A stretch of 64,000 nt of DNA from Bacillus sp. AFS037270 (GCF_002585305.1 NZ_NUNF01000021.1:1-64000), one strand, 5' to 3'; numbered from the stretch's first letter, positions 43,938 through 53,320 are shown. Notes: a model not told the origin generated them from the sequence alone. Numbers and translations: made by a program.

Positions 43938-43963
43938 GTTTCATTCCTCCCCAGGGCGGGTAG
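43938..43963 (+). promoter_or_regulatory. Sigma-B-type promoter of the second stress gene
   Basis: GTTTCA (43938-43943), 14 bases, GGGTAG (43958-43963); nearly the same sequence as at 4350. Confidence 0.8.
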
Positions 43964-43999
43964 CTATAATAAGGACTACCAATCAAAGGAGGAATTTCA

Positions 44000-44584
44000 A
44001 TGTATGAACATGAAAAACATTTGGTGGGAGTTTACGATACTGAGCAAGAGGTAATTCAGGCGGTGGAAGATTTAAAACGACAGGGTTATGCTTCCGAAGA
44101 TATTTCAGTTATCGGGAAAAACAAAGACGCTGTAAAAGACATTAATGATACTACTGGTACGACAACTGAAAAAAGCGCTCTTACTGGAGCTGCAACAGGC
44201 GGTGCACTTGGTGGGATATTAGGACTCCTTGCTGGCGTAGGTGCTCTCGCTATACCAGGTATCGGACCTATTGTAGCGGCTGGACCAATAGCTGCTACCT
44301 TGACTGGGGCTGCTGCCGGAGCTGGAGTAGGTGGTTTGGCAGGAGTTTTAATTGGATTAGGAATTCCTGAAGAAGAGGCTGACCGTTACGAAGGCTATGT
44401 AAAAGAGGGTAAATTCCTTGTTGTGGCGGAACGCCGACAAAACCGTTTAGAAGAAGGACAACGAGTTGAAACCAGTGTAAACCAAAACGATACAGACGTA
44501 ACCATTAGATCAAATGAGCCATACAATACTCCGGTCACTTCTTTGAATCAAACTGCGAACTTACACAACAACAGAGGATTTTAA
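44000..44584 (+). CDS. YflT-type general stress protein, second copy
   Basis: 194 residues, very similar to the protein at 4414 throughout: MYEHEKHLVGVYDTEQEVIQ, YASEDISVIGKNKDAVKDIN, the Gly/Ala-rich GGALGGILGLLAGVGALAIP segment and IPEEEADRYEGYVKEGKFLV. The tail is longer (VETSVNQNDTDVTIRSNEPY) and ends in the same NTPVTSLNQT motif. AAGGAGG precedes the ATG. Own sigma-B promoter and terminator. The broken third copy at 53586 shares this longer tail and terminator, so it derives from this copy or its relative. Confidence 0.9.
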   Translation: MYEHEKHLVGVYDTEQEVIQAVEDLKRQGYASEDISVIGKNKDAVKDINDTTGTTTEKSALTGAATGGALGGILGLLAGVGALAIPGIGPIVAAGPIAATLTGAAAGAGVGGLAGVLIGLGIPEEEADRYEGYVKEGKFLVVAERRQNRLEEGQRVETSVNQNDTDVTIRSNEPYNTPVTSLNQTANLHNNRGF

Positions 44585-44599
44585 TAATTGAAAGTGAAA

Positions 44600-44637
44600 A
44601 GGGTACTGTCTTCAAGTGGAGACGGTACCCTTTTTCG
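44600..44637 (+). terminator. Terminator of the second stress gene
   Basis: AAGGGTAC.GTCT / AGAC.GTACCCTT with a T run; nearly identical to the one at 53977. Confidence 0.88.
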
Positions 44638-44701
44638 TCTTTTATTTTTTTCTATAAAGACGCTAAAATGATAATAGTTTACATGAAAAGGAGCTTTTAA
44701 A

Positions 44702-45463
44702 ATGGATTTGCAATTGAATGGGAAAAATGTACTGATAACTGGCGGCTCAAAGGGAATTGGCAAAGCCATCGTCAAAGCGTTTGTGGCGGAGGGAGCGAAT
44801 ATTTCGATAACAGCCCGAAAGCTGGAAGCTTTAGAAATGGTAAAACAAGAGCTAGGGGGAAGCGTTTCTATTTTCCAAGCGGATATCACCAATGCGGACG
44901 AACGTGGAAGAATGTTTCAATCGGTTATAGAACAATACGGTACGATTGACATCCTAATTAATAATGCCGGCGGGAGCAATGGCGGGAAAGCATCCGAAAC
45001 GGAAATGGATTTGTTTTATCAGGCAATGGAGCTAAATTATTTTTCAGCAGTCCATTTAAGCAAGTTGGCTGTGGAGCATATGAAAAAGCAGCGATCGGGT
45101 TCAATTATCAATATTACGTCTATTTATGGAAGGGAAAGCGGAGGGAAAGTTACTTATAATAATGCCAAGTCTGCACTAATCAGTTTTACGAAGTCGTTGG
45201 CAGATGAGGTAATCCCATATGGAATTAGGGTAAACAGTATCGCGCCCGGAAGCATCTTGCATGAAACTGCCAACTGGCAAAAACGCATCGAAGCAGATCC
45301 GGAAGGCATTAAAGAATTCGTGAAAAAGGAAATTCCAGCTGGCCGATTCGGCACACCGGAGGAAATCGCCAATGTGGCGCTGTTTCTAGCCTCCGTAAAA
45401 GCATCATGGATTGTAGGTGCGAGTATCAATGTGGATGGTGGACAGTCGAAAATGAATTTTTAA
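44702..45463 (+). CDS. Short-chain dehydrogenase/reductase
   Basis: 253 residues, classical SDR. NAD(P) site VLITGGSKGIGKAI, DITNADERG, INNAGGSNGG, catalytic INITSIYGRESGGKVTYNNAK (Ser, Tyr-x-x-x-Lys), and the C-terminal NVALFLASVKASWIVGASIN, VDGGQ. Related to 3-oxoacyl-ACP reductase FabG-like and other oxidoreductases; the substrate is not predictable. ATG after AAAAGGAG. Own terminator; it follows the stress gene but is separated by a terminator. Confidence 0.9.
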   Translation: MDLQLNGKNVLITGGSKGIGKAIVKAFVAEGANISITARKLEALEMVKQELGGSVSIFQADITNADERGRMFQSVIEQYGTIDILINNAGGSNGGKASETEMDLFYQAMELNYFSAVHLSKLAVEHMKKQRSGSIINITSIYGRESGGKVTYNNAKSALISFTKSLADEVIPYGIRVNSIAPGSILHETANWQKRIEADPEGIKEFVKKEIPAGRFGTPEEIANVALFLASVKASWIVGASINVDGGQSKMNF

Positions 45464-45477
45464 GATGAATGGATGAG

Positions 45478-45525
45478 ACTGACTCAAAAGGTCGATAAAT
45501 GACGACGCTTTTGAGTCAGTTCTTT
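45478..45525 (+). terminator. Terminator of the SDR gene
   Basis: ACTGACTCAAAAG / CTTTTGAGTCAGT stem, then TCTTTC. Confidence 0.8.
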
Positions 45526-45562
45526 CGAGAAGCTGCCCTAAAAAAATACCAGCCACGGAATA

Positions 45563-45670
45563 GATAAGATAGGCCTACCTCAAGTTACCGGTAATTTCAT
45601 TATTTGACTAAAAACTTACCAGCCAATTGAATCACTCATTAAAGAAATTATTTTGTCTACTATTATATTA
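45563..45670 (-). pseudogene. Relic of the 5' end of a DUF2809 gene
   Basis: CCTCAAGTTACCGGTAATTT...CAGCCAATTGAATCACTC...ATTTTGTCTACTATTATAT aligns with 19285-19375, the first codons and leader of the DUF2809 gene, in the same order. The remaining gene is absent. A decayed paralogue. Confidence 0.65.
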
Positions 45671-45762
45671 GAACGTTTAGGTAAAGAATGGTTGCATACT
45701 AACGTTGTATATTAATAGGAGTAAATGTATAATTATGTAAAAATAATATGGAGTGGTGTTAA

Positions 45763-46374
45763 TTGGAACTGATAGTGGAATCAGCAGACTTAAAAGATTA
45801 TTTAAAAGAATTAGATGAAGTCGATTTTTCACATCCTTTAATTCAAGAAGTAGTTGCTGAAATTTTTAATGATGAACAGACAGAAATTGAAAAAGTGAAG
45901 ACTGCCTTCGAATTTGTAAGGGATAAAATATCTCATTCATGGGACATTCAAAGTACAATAGTTACCTGTAAAGCTTCAGAGGTACTTAAATATAAAGAAG
46001 GTATATGTTATGCAAAATCAAATTTATTGGCTGCTTTATTAAGGTCGCAGGGTATACCGACGGGTTTTTGTTATCAACGACTTATGATATTCGATACACC
46101 AGATAAAGGTTATTCACTACATACGCTAAATGGAGTTTTCCTTAGTTCACTTAACCGCTGGATTCGCTTAGATGCCCGTGGAAACAAACCTGGAGTTCAA
46201 GCCGAATTTTCATTAGATGAAGAAATCTTAGCATTTTCAATTCAAGAAAAGTTCGATGAAATAGATTATCCGACTATTTTTTTTGAACCAAATCCTAAAA
46301 CAATCGCTACTTTACAAAGAAATATAAATGCATTAGAAATGTACAAGCATCATCTACCCGATATTTTGTCATGA
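45763..46374 (+). CDS. Transglutaminase-like cysteine peptidase-fold protein
   Basis: 203 residues. The core EGICYAKSNLLAALLRSQGI (Cys), YSLHTLNGVFL (His), RWIRLDARGN (Asp) gives the papain-like triad of the transglutaminase-like superfamily. The upstream KVKTAFEFVRDKISHSWDI is the usual lead-in. Cytoplasmic, no signal peptide. Bacterial members of this short type are putative peptidases or amidases of unknown substrate. TTG start 9 bases after GGAGTGG. Monocistronic. Confidence 0.85.
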   Translation: MELIVESADLKDYLKELDEVDFSHPLIQEVVAEIFNDEQTEIEKVKTAFEFVRDKISHSWDIQSTIVTCKASEVLKYKEGICYAKSNLLAALLRSQGIPTGFCYQRLMIFDTPDKGYSLHTLNGVFLSSLNRWIRLDARGNKPGVQAEFSLDEEILAFSIQEKFDEIDYPTIFFEPNPKTIATLQRNINALEMYKHHLPDILS

Positions 46375-46459
46375 GTGAGGTCTTTCGCGACCATAGAAAC
46401 CTGCAAAGAATTTTACGTCCAATAAAAATGCTGGAATTGAACAATAGGAGGGAAGTCGG

Positions 46460-46849
46460 ATGAACAACATTTATGTCTTTGTGTATGGAACATTAAGAAA
46501 AAATGAAAGTAATCACTATTTATTGAAGGAGGCTACACTAATCGCCCGGAAGGCGTGGACGAGTGGACGTCTTTTTGATACAGGCCTCGGTTACCCAGCA
46601 TTGAAGGAATCAATGAACGATAGAGTCTATGGTGAATTATACCTTGTATCTGATGAACAGCTTCATAGGCTAGATGAATTGGAAGATTACCGTCCAAATG
46701 ATAGAAATAACTTATACAACCGCAAGAAGCAAGTTGTTTTTTATGATACTGGTAAAATAGAAGCCTATCTTTATTTTATTGCCGAACATCAGGAATCACT
46801 GTTGAAAAATCATATCGAATCAGGTGATTGGAAGCTTTACAGGTCCTAA
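46460..46849 (+). CDS. Gamma-glutamylcyclotransferase (AIG2-like) family protein
   Basis: 129 residues. YVFVYGTLRKNESNHYLL is the fold's YGTLR motif, and YGELYLVSDEQLHRLDELED holds the acidic catalytic-type Glu in the second strand-loop. The family releases 5-oxoproline from gamma-glutamyl amines, though many bacterial members are uncharacterised. ATG after TAGGAGG. Terminator right after. Confidence 0.88.
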   Translation: MNNIYVFVYGTLRKNESNHYLLKEATLIARKAWTSGRLFDTGLGYPALKESMNDRVYGELYLVSDEQLHRLDELEDYRPNDRNNLYNRKKQVVFYDTGKIEAYLYFIAEHQESLLKNHIESGDWKLYRS

Positions 46850-46864
46850 GTAAGAGTATGAAGA

Positions 46865-46885
46865 AAGCCGCCAAATTGGCGGCTT
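46865..46885. terminator. Hairpin between convergent genes
   Basis: AAGCCGCCAAATTGGCGGCTT, a near-perfect palindrome that can serve both strands. Confidence 0.75.
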
Positions 46886-46890
46886 AACGA

Positions 46891-48402
46891 TTAATGCTGG
46901 ACTTGTTTTTGATGCTCCATTACCTTCTTGTGTGAAGGAAGGAAGAGAGTTGCGATGAGGTTTGCGACCCCAATAAAAAACACAAGAATAAACACAAGGT
47001 GCATCCCATGGGCGAGCCCCTCATGGATCATAGTAAGGACACTTGCAGGCAGCTTATTAATGGTTTCTGAACTTAAAACGTCACTAATATTGCTTCCACC
47101 GCTCCATCCTCCGGCTGCATGTTCTTTTCCAAAAGTAATTAGTGAGTTGTTGAAAATCGTTCCAAAGACAGCAACTCCAACCGTTTGGCCAATAGACCTA
47201 GTAAAGGTGTTGGAAGCCGTTGCCGCTCCACGCATTTGCCAGCCAACCGCCGATTGAACAAGGACGGTTGTTGGGGTTGTCGCGTAACCCATCCCAAGAC
47301 CAATGACAATCATAATCCCTACAAAATACCAATACGGTGAGTCAAGTTCTACAGCCAGCAGCCATGTTCCTCCGAGGGCAATCAAAACAGCTCCAAGAAT
47401 GGCCGTTAACTTAGAGCCAATTTTATACATATACCGACCGGCAAAAGTAGCACCCAAAGGCCATGCAATCGACATTGGCATGAGCGTAAGTCCTGAGCTC
47501 GTCGCACTGTGTCCAAGAATCGTTTGAATCCACATAGGCAAATAAACATTCACCCCAATGAGGACAGAACTTGCTAGAAAACCGATGAAATTAGAAACAA
47601 GGATTACTGGAATCTTGAATAACGATGGAGGTAGCATCGGTTCCTTCACTTTGTTTTCAATATAACCAAAGAGCACAATAAAGATCACCGAAACAGCAAA
47701 CAGTATATAAATGGCTGTCGAATTCCATGCATATTTCTGTCCCGGACCAGCATTTAGAAGAGCGTATAATAGCGTTGAAATTCCAATGGTAAAAGTAATC
47801 GCCCCAAGATAATCAATTTTACGGTCCTTTTTCAATTCAACTGTTTCGTGGAAGAAGACAGTGATTAATACTAGCGACACTAAACCGACCGGCAAATTAA
47901 TATAGAAAATCCAACGCCAGCTGATTTGGTCCACAAAGAATCCGCCTACTAATGGACCAAGAAGACCGGCAATTCCCCAGACTGCACTAAATACTCCCTG
48001 CATTTTGGCACGCTGTTCTCCAGGGTAGAGGTCACCAATAATCGTAAAGGTTAACGGCATGACCGCACCAGCCCCAATTCCTTGAAAGGCTCGGAACCAA
48101 ATTAATTGAGTCATCGTATGAGCAGCACCTGACAACATCGAGCCTGCCACAAATAAAATAACCCCAGTGATAAAAATTTTTTTTCGGCCGAATAAATCAG
48201 CCAATTTACCGTAAATCGGTGTCGTGACAGAAGTGGTAAGCGTATAGATGGCAAAAACCCAGCTGATTAACTTTAACCCGCTGAGGTCACTGACAATCCT
48301 CGGCATGGCGGTACTGACAACCGTGACATCAATGGCGACTAATAGAATAGCAACCAGCATCGCAACTGTTACCATTTTACGATTTGTTGTTGTTTTTGGC
48401 AT
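46891..48402 (-). CDS. DHA2-family (EmrB/QacA) MFS multidrug exporter
   Basis: 503 residues, 14 helices. Motifs: [23 protein letters not shown] start ([20 protein letters not shown]), [53 protein letters not shown] (motif C of drug antiporters), and [14 protein letters not shown]. Proton-driven drug efflux across the membrane is expected. ATG start after AGGAGACAAAAC. It is divergent from a marR gene with two palindromic operators between, and is probably repressed by it. The substrate may be a phenolic compound or antibiotic. Confidence 0.92.
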   Translation of the reverse strand: MPKTTTNRKMVTVAMLVAILLVAIDVTVVSTAMPRIVSDLSGLKLISWVFAIYTLTTSVTTPIYGKLADLFGRKKIFITGVILFVAGSMLSGAAHTMTQLIWFRAFQGIGAGAVMPLTFTIIGDLYPGEQRAKMQGVFSAVWGIAGLLGPLVGGFFVDQISWRWIFYINLPVGLVSLVLITVFFHETVELKKDRKIDYLGAITFTIGISTLLYALLNAGPGQKYAWNSTAIYILFAVSVIFIVLFGYIENKVKEPMLPPSLFKIPVILVSNFIGFLASSVLIGVNVYLPMWIQTILGHSATSSGLTLMPMSIAWPLGATFAGRYMYKIGSKLTAILGAVLIALGGTWLLAVELDSPYWYFVGIMIVIGLGMGYATTPTTVLVQSAVGWQMRGAATASNTFTRSIGQTVGVAVFGTIFNNSLITFGKEHAAGGWSGGSNISDVLSSETINKLPASVLTMIHEGLAHGMHLVFILVFFIGVANLIATLFLPSHKKVMEHQKQVQH

Positions 48403-48453
48403 GTTTTGTCTCCTTCATTTATAAAATAGTAGAATAAAAATATGGAAGAATCC

Positions 48454-48517
48454 TTAGTCAAGTTGTTGACTAAATTAGTTTAAGTTATCATGATAATTTA
48501 GTCAATAACTTGACTAA
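48454..48517. promoter_or_regulatory. Two palindromic MarR operators
   Basis: TTAGTCAA-GTTG-TTGACTAA (48454-48473) and TTAGTCAA-TAAC-TTGACTAA (48498-48517). Each is a palindrome with 8-bp arms, and the two are also mirror images with flanking ATTA/TAAT, 44 bases apart centre to centre. They lie between the exporter and marR. Confidence 0.85.
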
Positions 48518-48568
48518 ATTTATCTATTTCATTAAGATAGTCAATAATCTATGGATGCGGAGGTTTGT

Positions 48569-49000
48569 ATGGAAGAAGTAAAAACAAACATTACGTTAGA
48601 TATCTTTAGGAGCTCCAATCTCTTAAGCAGATATGGAGCAAAGATGGTTGCAGATGTTGGACTTAATAGCATTCAGCAATGGGTGATTCTTAGAACCATT
48701 ATAAATAGAGGAGAAATATCCATTGGTGAATTAAAAGAAGAAATGCTTGTAACGAAACAAAATATGACCGGGATGATCAATCGACTGCAGCAATCAAATT
48801 TAGTTACCCTATTTCAAGACCCAGAGGATAAAAGACGAACTCGAGTGAAGATAACAGAGGAAGGAATTCGTGTTTATGAGCAATTAAAATCGTTACGAAA
48901 TGATTTTAATGCCCAGACTTATCATATTTATACTGATCAAGAAATAGTGGTTTTAAGCGATTTCCTTAGCCGTCTCGTTGAGCATTTGAAAGAGGAGTAA
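48569..49000 (+). CDS. MarR-family transcriptional regulator
   Basis: 143 residues. Winged HTH: ISIGELKEEMLVTKQNMTGM, INRLQQSNLVTLFQDPEDKR, RTRVKITEEG. The N- and C-terminal helices dimerise. The ATG at 48569 follows GGAGG at ideal spacing. It probably represses its own gene and the divergent exporter through the two TTAGTCAA palindromes, released by a drug-like ligand. Confidence 0.92.
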   Translation: MEEVKTNITLDIFRSSNLLSRYGAKMVADVGLNSIQQWVILRTIINRGEISIGELKEEMLVTKQNMTGMINRLQQSNLVTLFQDPEDKRRTRVKITEEGIRVYEQLKSLRNDFNAQTYHIYTDQEIVVLSDFLSRLVEHLKEE

Positions 49001-49328
49001 TGTTATCAAGGTAAACCCATTTTTATTTTTTCTCTTTATTTAGTTAGTTATTCGTTTCTTTTCATCAAACATGCAGTGCAATGAAAAAACAGTGTTCTAA
49101 CTGGGAAGCCACGCAGTAACATATACGATATCCGCTTATTCTTATTCATTCCAAGCCCCTTTCCATGGGGCTTTTATTTTTTTACATGCCACCCCAAATA
49201 TTTAAGAGAACGGTCCGCAAGCTATGTTTAATCAAAAAACTCTTTGTCTAAAATAGTTTATTGAATGTTCTATTATATTTCCTTCTTAGAATCATTTCTT
49301 ATCAAAACTCGAGGGTGGCAATAAAAGA
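49001..49328. other. Intergenic region with one terminator
   Basis: Contains AAGCCCC / GGGGCTT (49153-49173) followed by TTTATTTTTTT, the terminator of marR, and the promoter region of the germination gene. Nothing else seen. Confidence 0.6.
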
Positions 49329-50462
49329 ATGATTCAAATCACCAAAATTCAATTATTTATGCTCATTATGTTATTTGAAGTAGGAAGCACAACCCTTTTT
49401 GCGCTTGGAATCGATGCTAAACAGGATGCTTGGCTGGTTGTTTTACTAGCTTTCTTTATCGGAACAGGTCTGATATGGGTATTTACACAAATCCCAAGAA
49501 TTTGTCCTGATCAAAATTTTTCCGAAATTCTAAATGCGGCAGTAGGAAGAAAATTAGCCATTCCTTTGTTGATTATTTACGGAGCCTATTTTTTAGACGG
49601 TGCCAGTTACAATTTTTATGAATTTGGAGCACTGATTAAAATGACAGCGCTGCCGCAGACACCTCTTCTCGTTATCCTTTATTTTTTTATGCTGGTATCG
49701 ATCTACATCCTATCGTTAGGCTTTGAAGTATTAGCAAGAACCGGTGAAATTTTATTGCCAGTCTTTATTATTTTTCTAATTACCATCTATATTTTCACCA
49801 TGTTTTCGGGTCAATTTGATATAACTGGATTACTTCCTATTTTAGGAAATGGAATTAAACCGCTTTTAGGGAAAACCTTATTCGACGTTGTGTTTTTCCC
49901 TTTTGGTGAGCTCGTCGTTTTTATCATGTTTTGGCATTTTGTCAATAAGCAGGAAGGCATACGGAAAATTACCTTTCTAGCTGTGACGTTTTCAACATTC
50001 TTAATCATCTTTTCACTCATTATCGTGCTTGCTACTTTGGGGCCAGATCTTACAGGGAATACTGAAATTCCATTATTGCAAACAATCCTATCTATTAACA
50101 TCGCTGACTTCTTCACTAATTTAGACTTATTAGCCGTTTTAATCATGTTTATCGGCGGCTTTTACAAAATGAGTTTGCATTTTTACGGCGGTGTCCTTGC
50201 TATTATCTGGATATTTAAAATCAAAAATATAAGATGGGTGATTCTTGTTTTAGGACTAATCTTCCCAATTTACAGTAATATGCGATTTGAAAATATGGCC
50301 TATCACCGGTGGCTCGGTTTTACGGTCCACACGAAAGTAATGGCCATGATCAACCTTATGAGCTTATTATTATTAATTGTTATTTATCTAAAGAAAAAAG
50401 TGATGATCTCAAAAAAGAGGAGAAAGAGTGATGGTAATCCTTCAATTAATCAGGAAAGCTGA
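49329..50462 (+). CDS. Spore germination receptor B subunit (GerAB/GerKB type)
   Basis: 377 residues, about ten helices, an APC-type permease-like protein of the spore inner membrane that binds the germinant. TKIQLFMLIMLFEVGSTTLF at the start and YGAYFLDGASYNFYEFGALI, LPQTPLLVILYFFMLVSIYI are typical. GELVVFIMFWHFVNKQ and FIGGFYKMSLHFYGGVLAII occur later. It runs towards gerC and gerA, which are on the opposite strand, and its end overlaps a 43-residue gene. ATG start about 9 bases after GAGGGTGG. Confidence 0.88.
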   Translation: MIQITKIQLFMLIMLFEVGSTTLFALGIDAKQDAWLVVLLAFFIGTGLIWVFTQIPRICPDQNFSEILNAAVGRKLAIPLLIIYGAYFLDGASYNFYEFGALIKMTALPQTPLLVILYFFMLVSIYILSLGFEVLARTGEILLPVFIIFLITIYIFTMFSGQFDITGLLPILGNGIKPLLGKTLFDVVFFPFGELVVFIMFWHFVNKQEGIRKITFLAVTFSTFLIIFSLIIVLATLGPDLTGNTEIPLLQTILSINIADFFTNLDLLAVLIMFIGGFYKMSLHFYGGVLAIIWIFKIKNIRWVILVLGLIFPIYSNMRFENMAYHRWLGFTVHTKVMAMINLMSLLLLIVIYLKKKVMISKKRRKSDGNPSINQES

Positions 50463-50562
50463 TCTATTAAGTAACTTCATATTAATCGGAAGTTCCATGT
50501 TTATTATGATCTTTCTCCTGTTGATTGCTTTCCATCTGTTTACGTTAATGTTCAGGCGTTAA
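50431..50562 (+). CDS. Very small membrane protein overlapping the gerB end, 43 residues
   Basis: ATG at 50431, in a different frame inside the gerB end, with AGAGGAG ten bases upstream. It encodes MVILQLIRKADLLSNFILIG, then a hydrophobic helix (SMFIMIFLLLIAFHLFTLMF) and RR stop. Translational coupling to gerB is plausible. Some Bacillus germination operons carry a fourth small membrane D gene; this could be a short version. Its stop overlaps the stop of gerC on the other strand (50559). Confidence 0.5.
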   Translation: MVILQLIRKADLLSNFILIGSSMFIMIFLLLIAFHLFTLMFRR

Positions 50563-51725
50563 TTTTTGGCTTGGAATGGTCCCCGCATTAACCCGGAAGA
50601 ATTGATTTTAAAATGAACATTTACTGTATAGGGGACTTCAGCAAACCGCTCATTCCAATCATTTTTTACTTGATTCCATACCTTTGGTTCTTCTTTGTTT
50701 AAAGCTCTTCCAAAACCAAAAATATCAGAATGGAATTCTTTTTGCGACTTTTCTATTGCTAATTTGATATATTTTTCAATTTGCTTGTTCATTTTTTCTT
50801 CTGTCTTCTTCATATGTTCAAGTTTTCTTGTATTGTCTTCAAGTGGTGTCATAACTTCCTGTTCGGCGATAATCCCTTCACCTTCAACGTTAATGGTAAA
50901 AGTGATGTCATTTCCTTTTACTGTTGGTTTTATGGTTGTATCGGCCTTTTTCACTTCAACCGATTCATAGCGGTCTTCATTTACAGGGGAGGGGATGGAT
51001 ACCGCTCCCGATTCTACTTCACTTTTGCACCATCGATAGCCGATTGTTTCACGTTCATTTAAATAGCCAATTAATTTATCCTTATTAAAAACAGCTCCGC
51101 CGGACAATTTTACATGTTTTTTTGAAAATTTGTCTTTTTCAAATTCTAACACCCCAACTACGGGTTCAATTCCGCTTCCGATCGACTCTTTATAAAAATT
51201 AAGCAGATTGATTTTAGTTGCTTTTAACTGAAATTTCGTATCTTCAATCATATCTTTTAATCGTAATGCAGGGATGGGTTCGATTCCCCCTGTATCTGAT
51301 TCCAAAATTTCTCTTGCTTGTGCATTCTTTGCTATACATACGAACACATAGCCCCGGATTTCTTTCCCTCGCTGAAAAAAGTCAAGAACTGGCAACAGAC
51401 CTTCTTTTGCCAAGTCTTCACCGATTAGAATGACTTTATTGTGAGCATAAAATCCTTTACGGTCGAATTCCAAATTGGATTTCCTTATGGCTTCAAAGAT
51501 GGTCTTTCCCGTTGTAACTACTTTTTCAACGGGCTTTTCGGTACTGGGCGATTGTGTACTTAGTGCCTCCGGTCTTAACATTTGAGTGGAAACAATAAAT
51601 TCCCCGGATTCCGGATCTTTATCAACGGCAATACCCATTACGATTCCCAGTTTCTTTAATTCAGTCCGGTCCCAGCAACCTGTCAATAGCAATAAGCAAG
51701 TACAACAGATAACCGCCTTTTTCAC
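50559..51725 (-). CDS. Ger(x)C-family germination lipoprotein
   Basis: 388 residues. Signal peptide with lipobox CLLLLTGCW (Cys lipidated). LKKLGIVMGIAVDKDPESGE, VTTGKTIFEAIRKSNLEFDR, AHNKVILIGEDLAKEGLLPV and FQRGKEIRGYVFVC are the N-terminal domain pattern. The C-terminal GerC domain shows NVEGEGIIAEQE. It anchors to the spore inner membrane as the C subunit of the germinant receptor. It overlaps gerA by four bases on the same strand. Confidence 0.92.
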   Translation of the reverse strand: MKKAVICCTCLLLLTGCWDRTELKKLGIVMGIAVDKDPESGEFIVSTQMLRPEALSTQSPSTEKPVEKVVTTGKTIFEAIRKSNLEFDRKGFYAHNKVILIGEDLAKEGLLPVLDFFQRGKEIRGYVFVCIAKNAQAREILESDTGGIEPIPALRLKDMIEDTKFQLKATKINLLNFYKESIGSGIEPVVGVLEFEKDKFSKKHVKLSGGAVFNKDKLIGYLNERETIGYRWCKSEVESGAVSIPSPVNEDRYESVEVKKADTTIKPTVKGNDITFTINVEGEGIIAEQEVMTPLEDNTRKLEHMKKTEEKMNKQIEKYIKLAIEKSQKEFHSDIFGFGRALNKEEPKVWNQVKNDWNERFAEVPYTVNVHFKINSSGLMRGPFQAKN

Positions 51726-53320
51726 GTCTGACCCTCTCTTTCATCCTTATTGGGAATACTAGGTTTGTTGCCAAATCCTGATCTTTTAGAATTATCCCGA
51801 GTGATGGATTGCGGCCGAGAATTAAAAAGCCAAAGGGGTAGGCGAATAATCGAATCCTTCCATTCACTCCAAATAATAGGCGCCTGTGGTGTTAAATAGG
51901 GGGTGCCAAAAGACCTGAGAGAACATAAATGGCCCAGGATTATCATAAAACCCATTAATATTCCAAATAAGCCCAACGCACCCGCTAAAATCAGCAAAAG
52001 AATTCTCGATAAAATAATCGCATCATTAAATGCAGATACCACAAACCCGGCAATCCCTGTAATGGCAATACCGATCACCATGGCCGAGCTGACCAAACCT
52101 GCTTGAACGGCTCCTTCTCCAATGACTAAGGCACCAACAATGCTGATCGCAGAACCTACTGGCCTGGGCATCCTTACTCCTGCCTCTCTCAGAAGTTGAA
52201 AGACGATTTCCATTAACAATGTTTCAATAAAGATAGGGAAGGGGACACGTTCTTCCCCAGCAGCCATTGTTGCCAGCAAGAGTGACGGAACCATCTCTTG
52301 ATGATAGGTGGTAAGGGCGATATAAAAGGGCGTGGCCGCAACAGCAATGAATAGAGCTAATAATCTTAGTAATCGAATTAAGGAGGATAAATAAGGCCGG
52401 GAGTAGTAATCCTCTCCGACTTGTAATCCCTCTACAAATAGAAAGGGAACGGTCAAGACAAATGGTGTACCATCACAGAGTATTGCCACTCTTCCTTCCA
52501 GCAATTTTGACGCAACTTTATCAGGTTTCTCGCTATTTCCAACAGTTGGAAAAATCGACAAAGGGCTGTCTTCGATAAATTGTTCCACATATCCTGATTC
52601 CAATATGGAATCCACATTGATATGCTGCAGCCGAGTACGTACCTCTTCCACAACCTTTTCATTGGCAATCCCTTCGATGTAGCCCATTCGAATATTCGTT
52701 TTGGTTTGTTTGCCAAGCTTTATATTTTCAAACTTTAAACGGGGGTTGTTAATTTTTCTGCGAATTAACGCAGTATTGACCTTTAACACCTCATTAAAAC
52801 CTTCGCGAGATCCTCGTACACTTGATTCAGTATCAGGCTCGGTTACATTCCTTGTTTCAAAACCTTGAGTACTCATGGCGAGTGCCGAATCAAATCCATC
52901 TATAAAAAGAACGGTTTTTCCGGTTAAAACACTGTCAACAACTTGATCTATCTTTTTTAGCTCTTGGATATCTGCCGTGTGAAGAATCCTATTTCTTGTA
53001 ATGGTAAGTAAACTGCTTTGATCAAAGTGTTGAGTTGAAAAATTGGGTTCCATTAACGGCTTTAAAATATGTAAATTTATATAATCATCATTCACTAATC
53101 CATCTAAATAACAAATGAAAACCTTATACGTCTTTTGGTTCAAAAACTCAAACTCTCTATATAGGATATCATCCGTTTTTCTAAAAATATTTTTTAATAA
53201 AGAAAGGTTTTCTGCCAAGTTTTTATCAATATATTCGTCAGTAGTAACAACCTGCTTATTGGGTTTAGAGGATAGATTTTGAGGAAGGATTTTCTTTAAC
53301 GATTGAAATAAACTTCGCAT
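51722..53320 (-). CDS. GerA-family germination receptor A subunit
   Basis: 532 residues. Soluble N-terminal domain (residues ~20-290) with KNIFRKTDDILYREFEFL, CYLDGLVNDDYINLHILKPL, GFDSALAMSTQGFETRNVTE, EPDTESSVRGSREGFNEVLK. Five membrane helices follow in the C-terminal part, including PFPIFIETLLMEIVFQLLRE, AGVRMPRPVGSAISIVGALV, IGEGAVQAGLVSSAMVIGIA. ATG start after AGGAAAC. With gerC it forms one operon; the B subunit is on the other strand. Confidence 0.93.
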   Translation of the reverse strand: MRSLFQSLKKILPQNLSSKPNKQVVTTDEYIDKNLAENLSLLKNIFRKTDDILYREFEFLNQKTYKVFICYLDGLVNDDYINLHILKPLMEPNFSTQHFDQSSLLTITRNRILHTADIQELKKIDQVVDSVLTGKTVLFIDGFDSALAMSTQGFETRNVTEPDTESSVRGSREGFNEVLKVNTALIRRKINNPRLKFENIKLGKQTKTNIRMGYIEGIANEKVVEEVRTRLQHINVDSILESGYVEQFIEDSPLSIFPTVGNSEKPDKVASKLLEGRVAILCDGTPFVLTVPFLFVEGLQVGEDYYSRPYLSSLIRLLRLLALFIAVAATPFYIALTTYHQEMVPSLLLATMAAGEERVPFPIFIETLLMEIVFQLLREAGVRMPRPVGSAISIVGALVIGEGAVQAGLVSSAMVIGIAITGIAGFVVSAFNDAIILSRILLLILAGALGLFGILMGFMIILGHLCSLRSFGTPYLTPQAPIIWSEWKDSIIRLPLWLFNSRPQSITRDNSKRSGFGNKPSIPNKDEREGQT

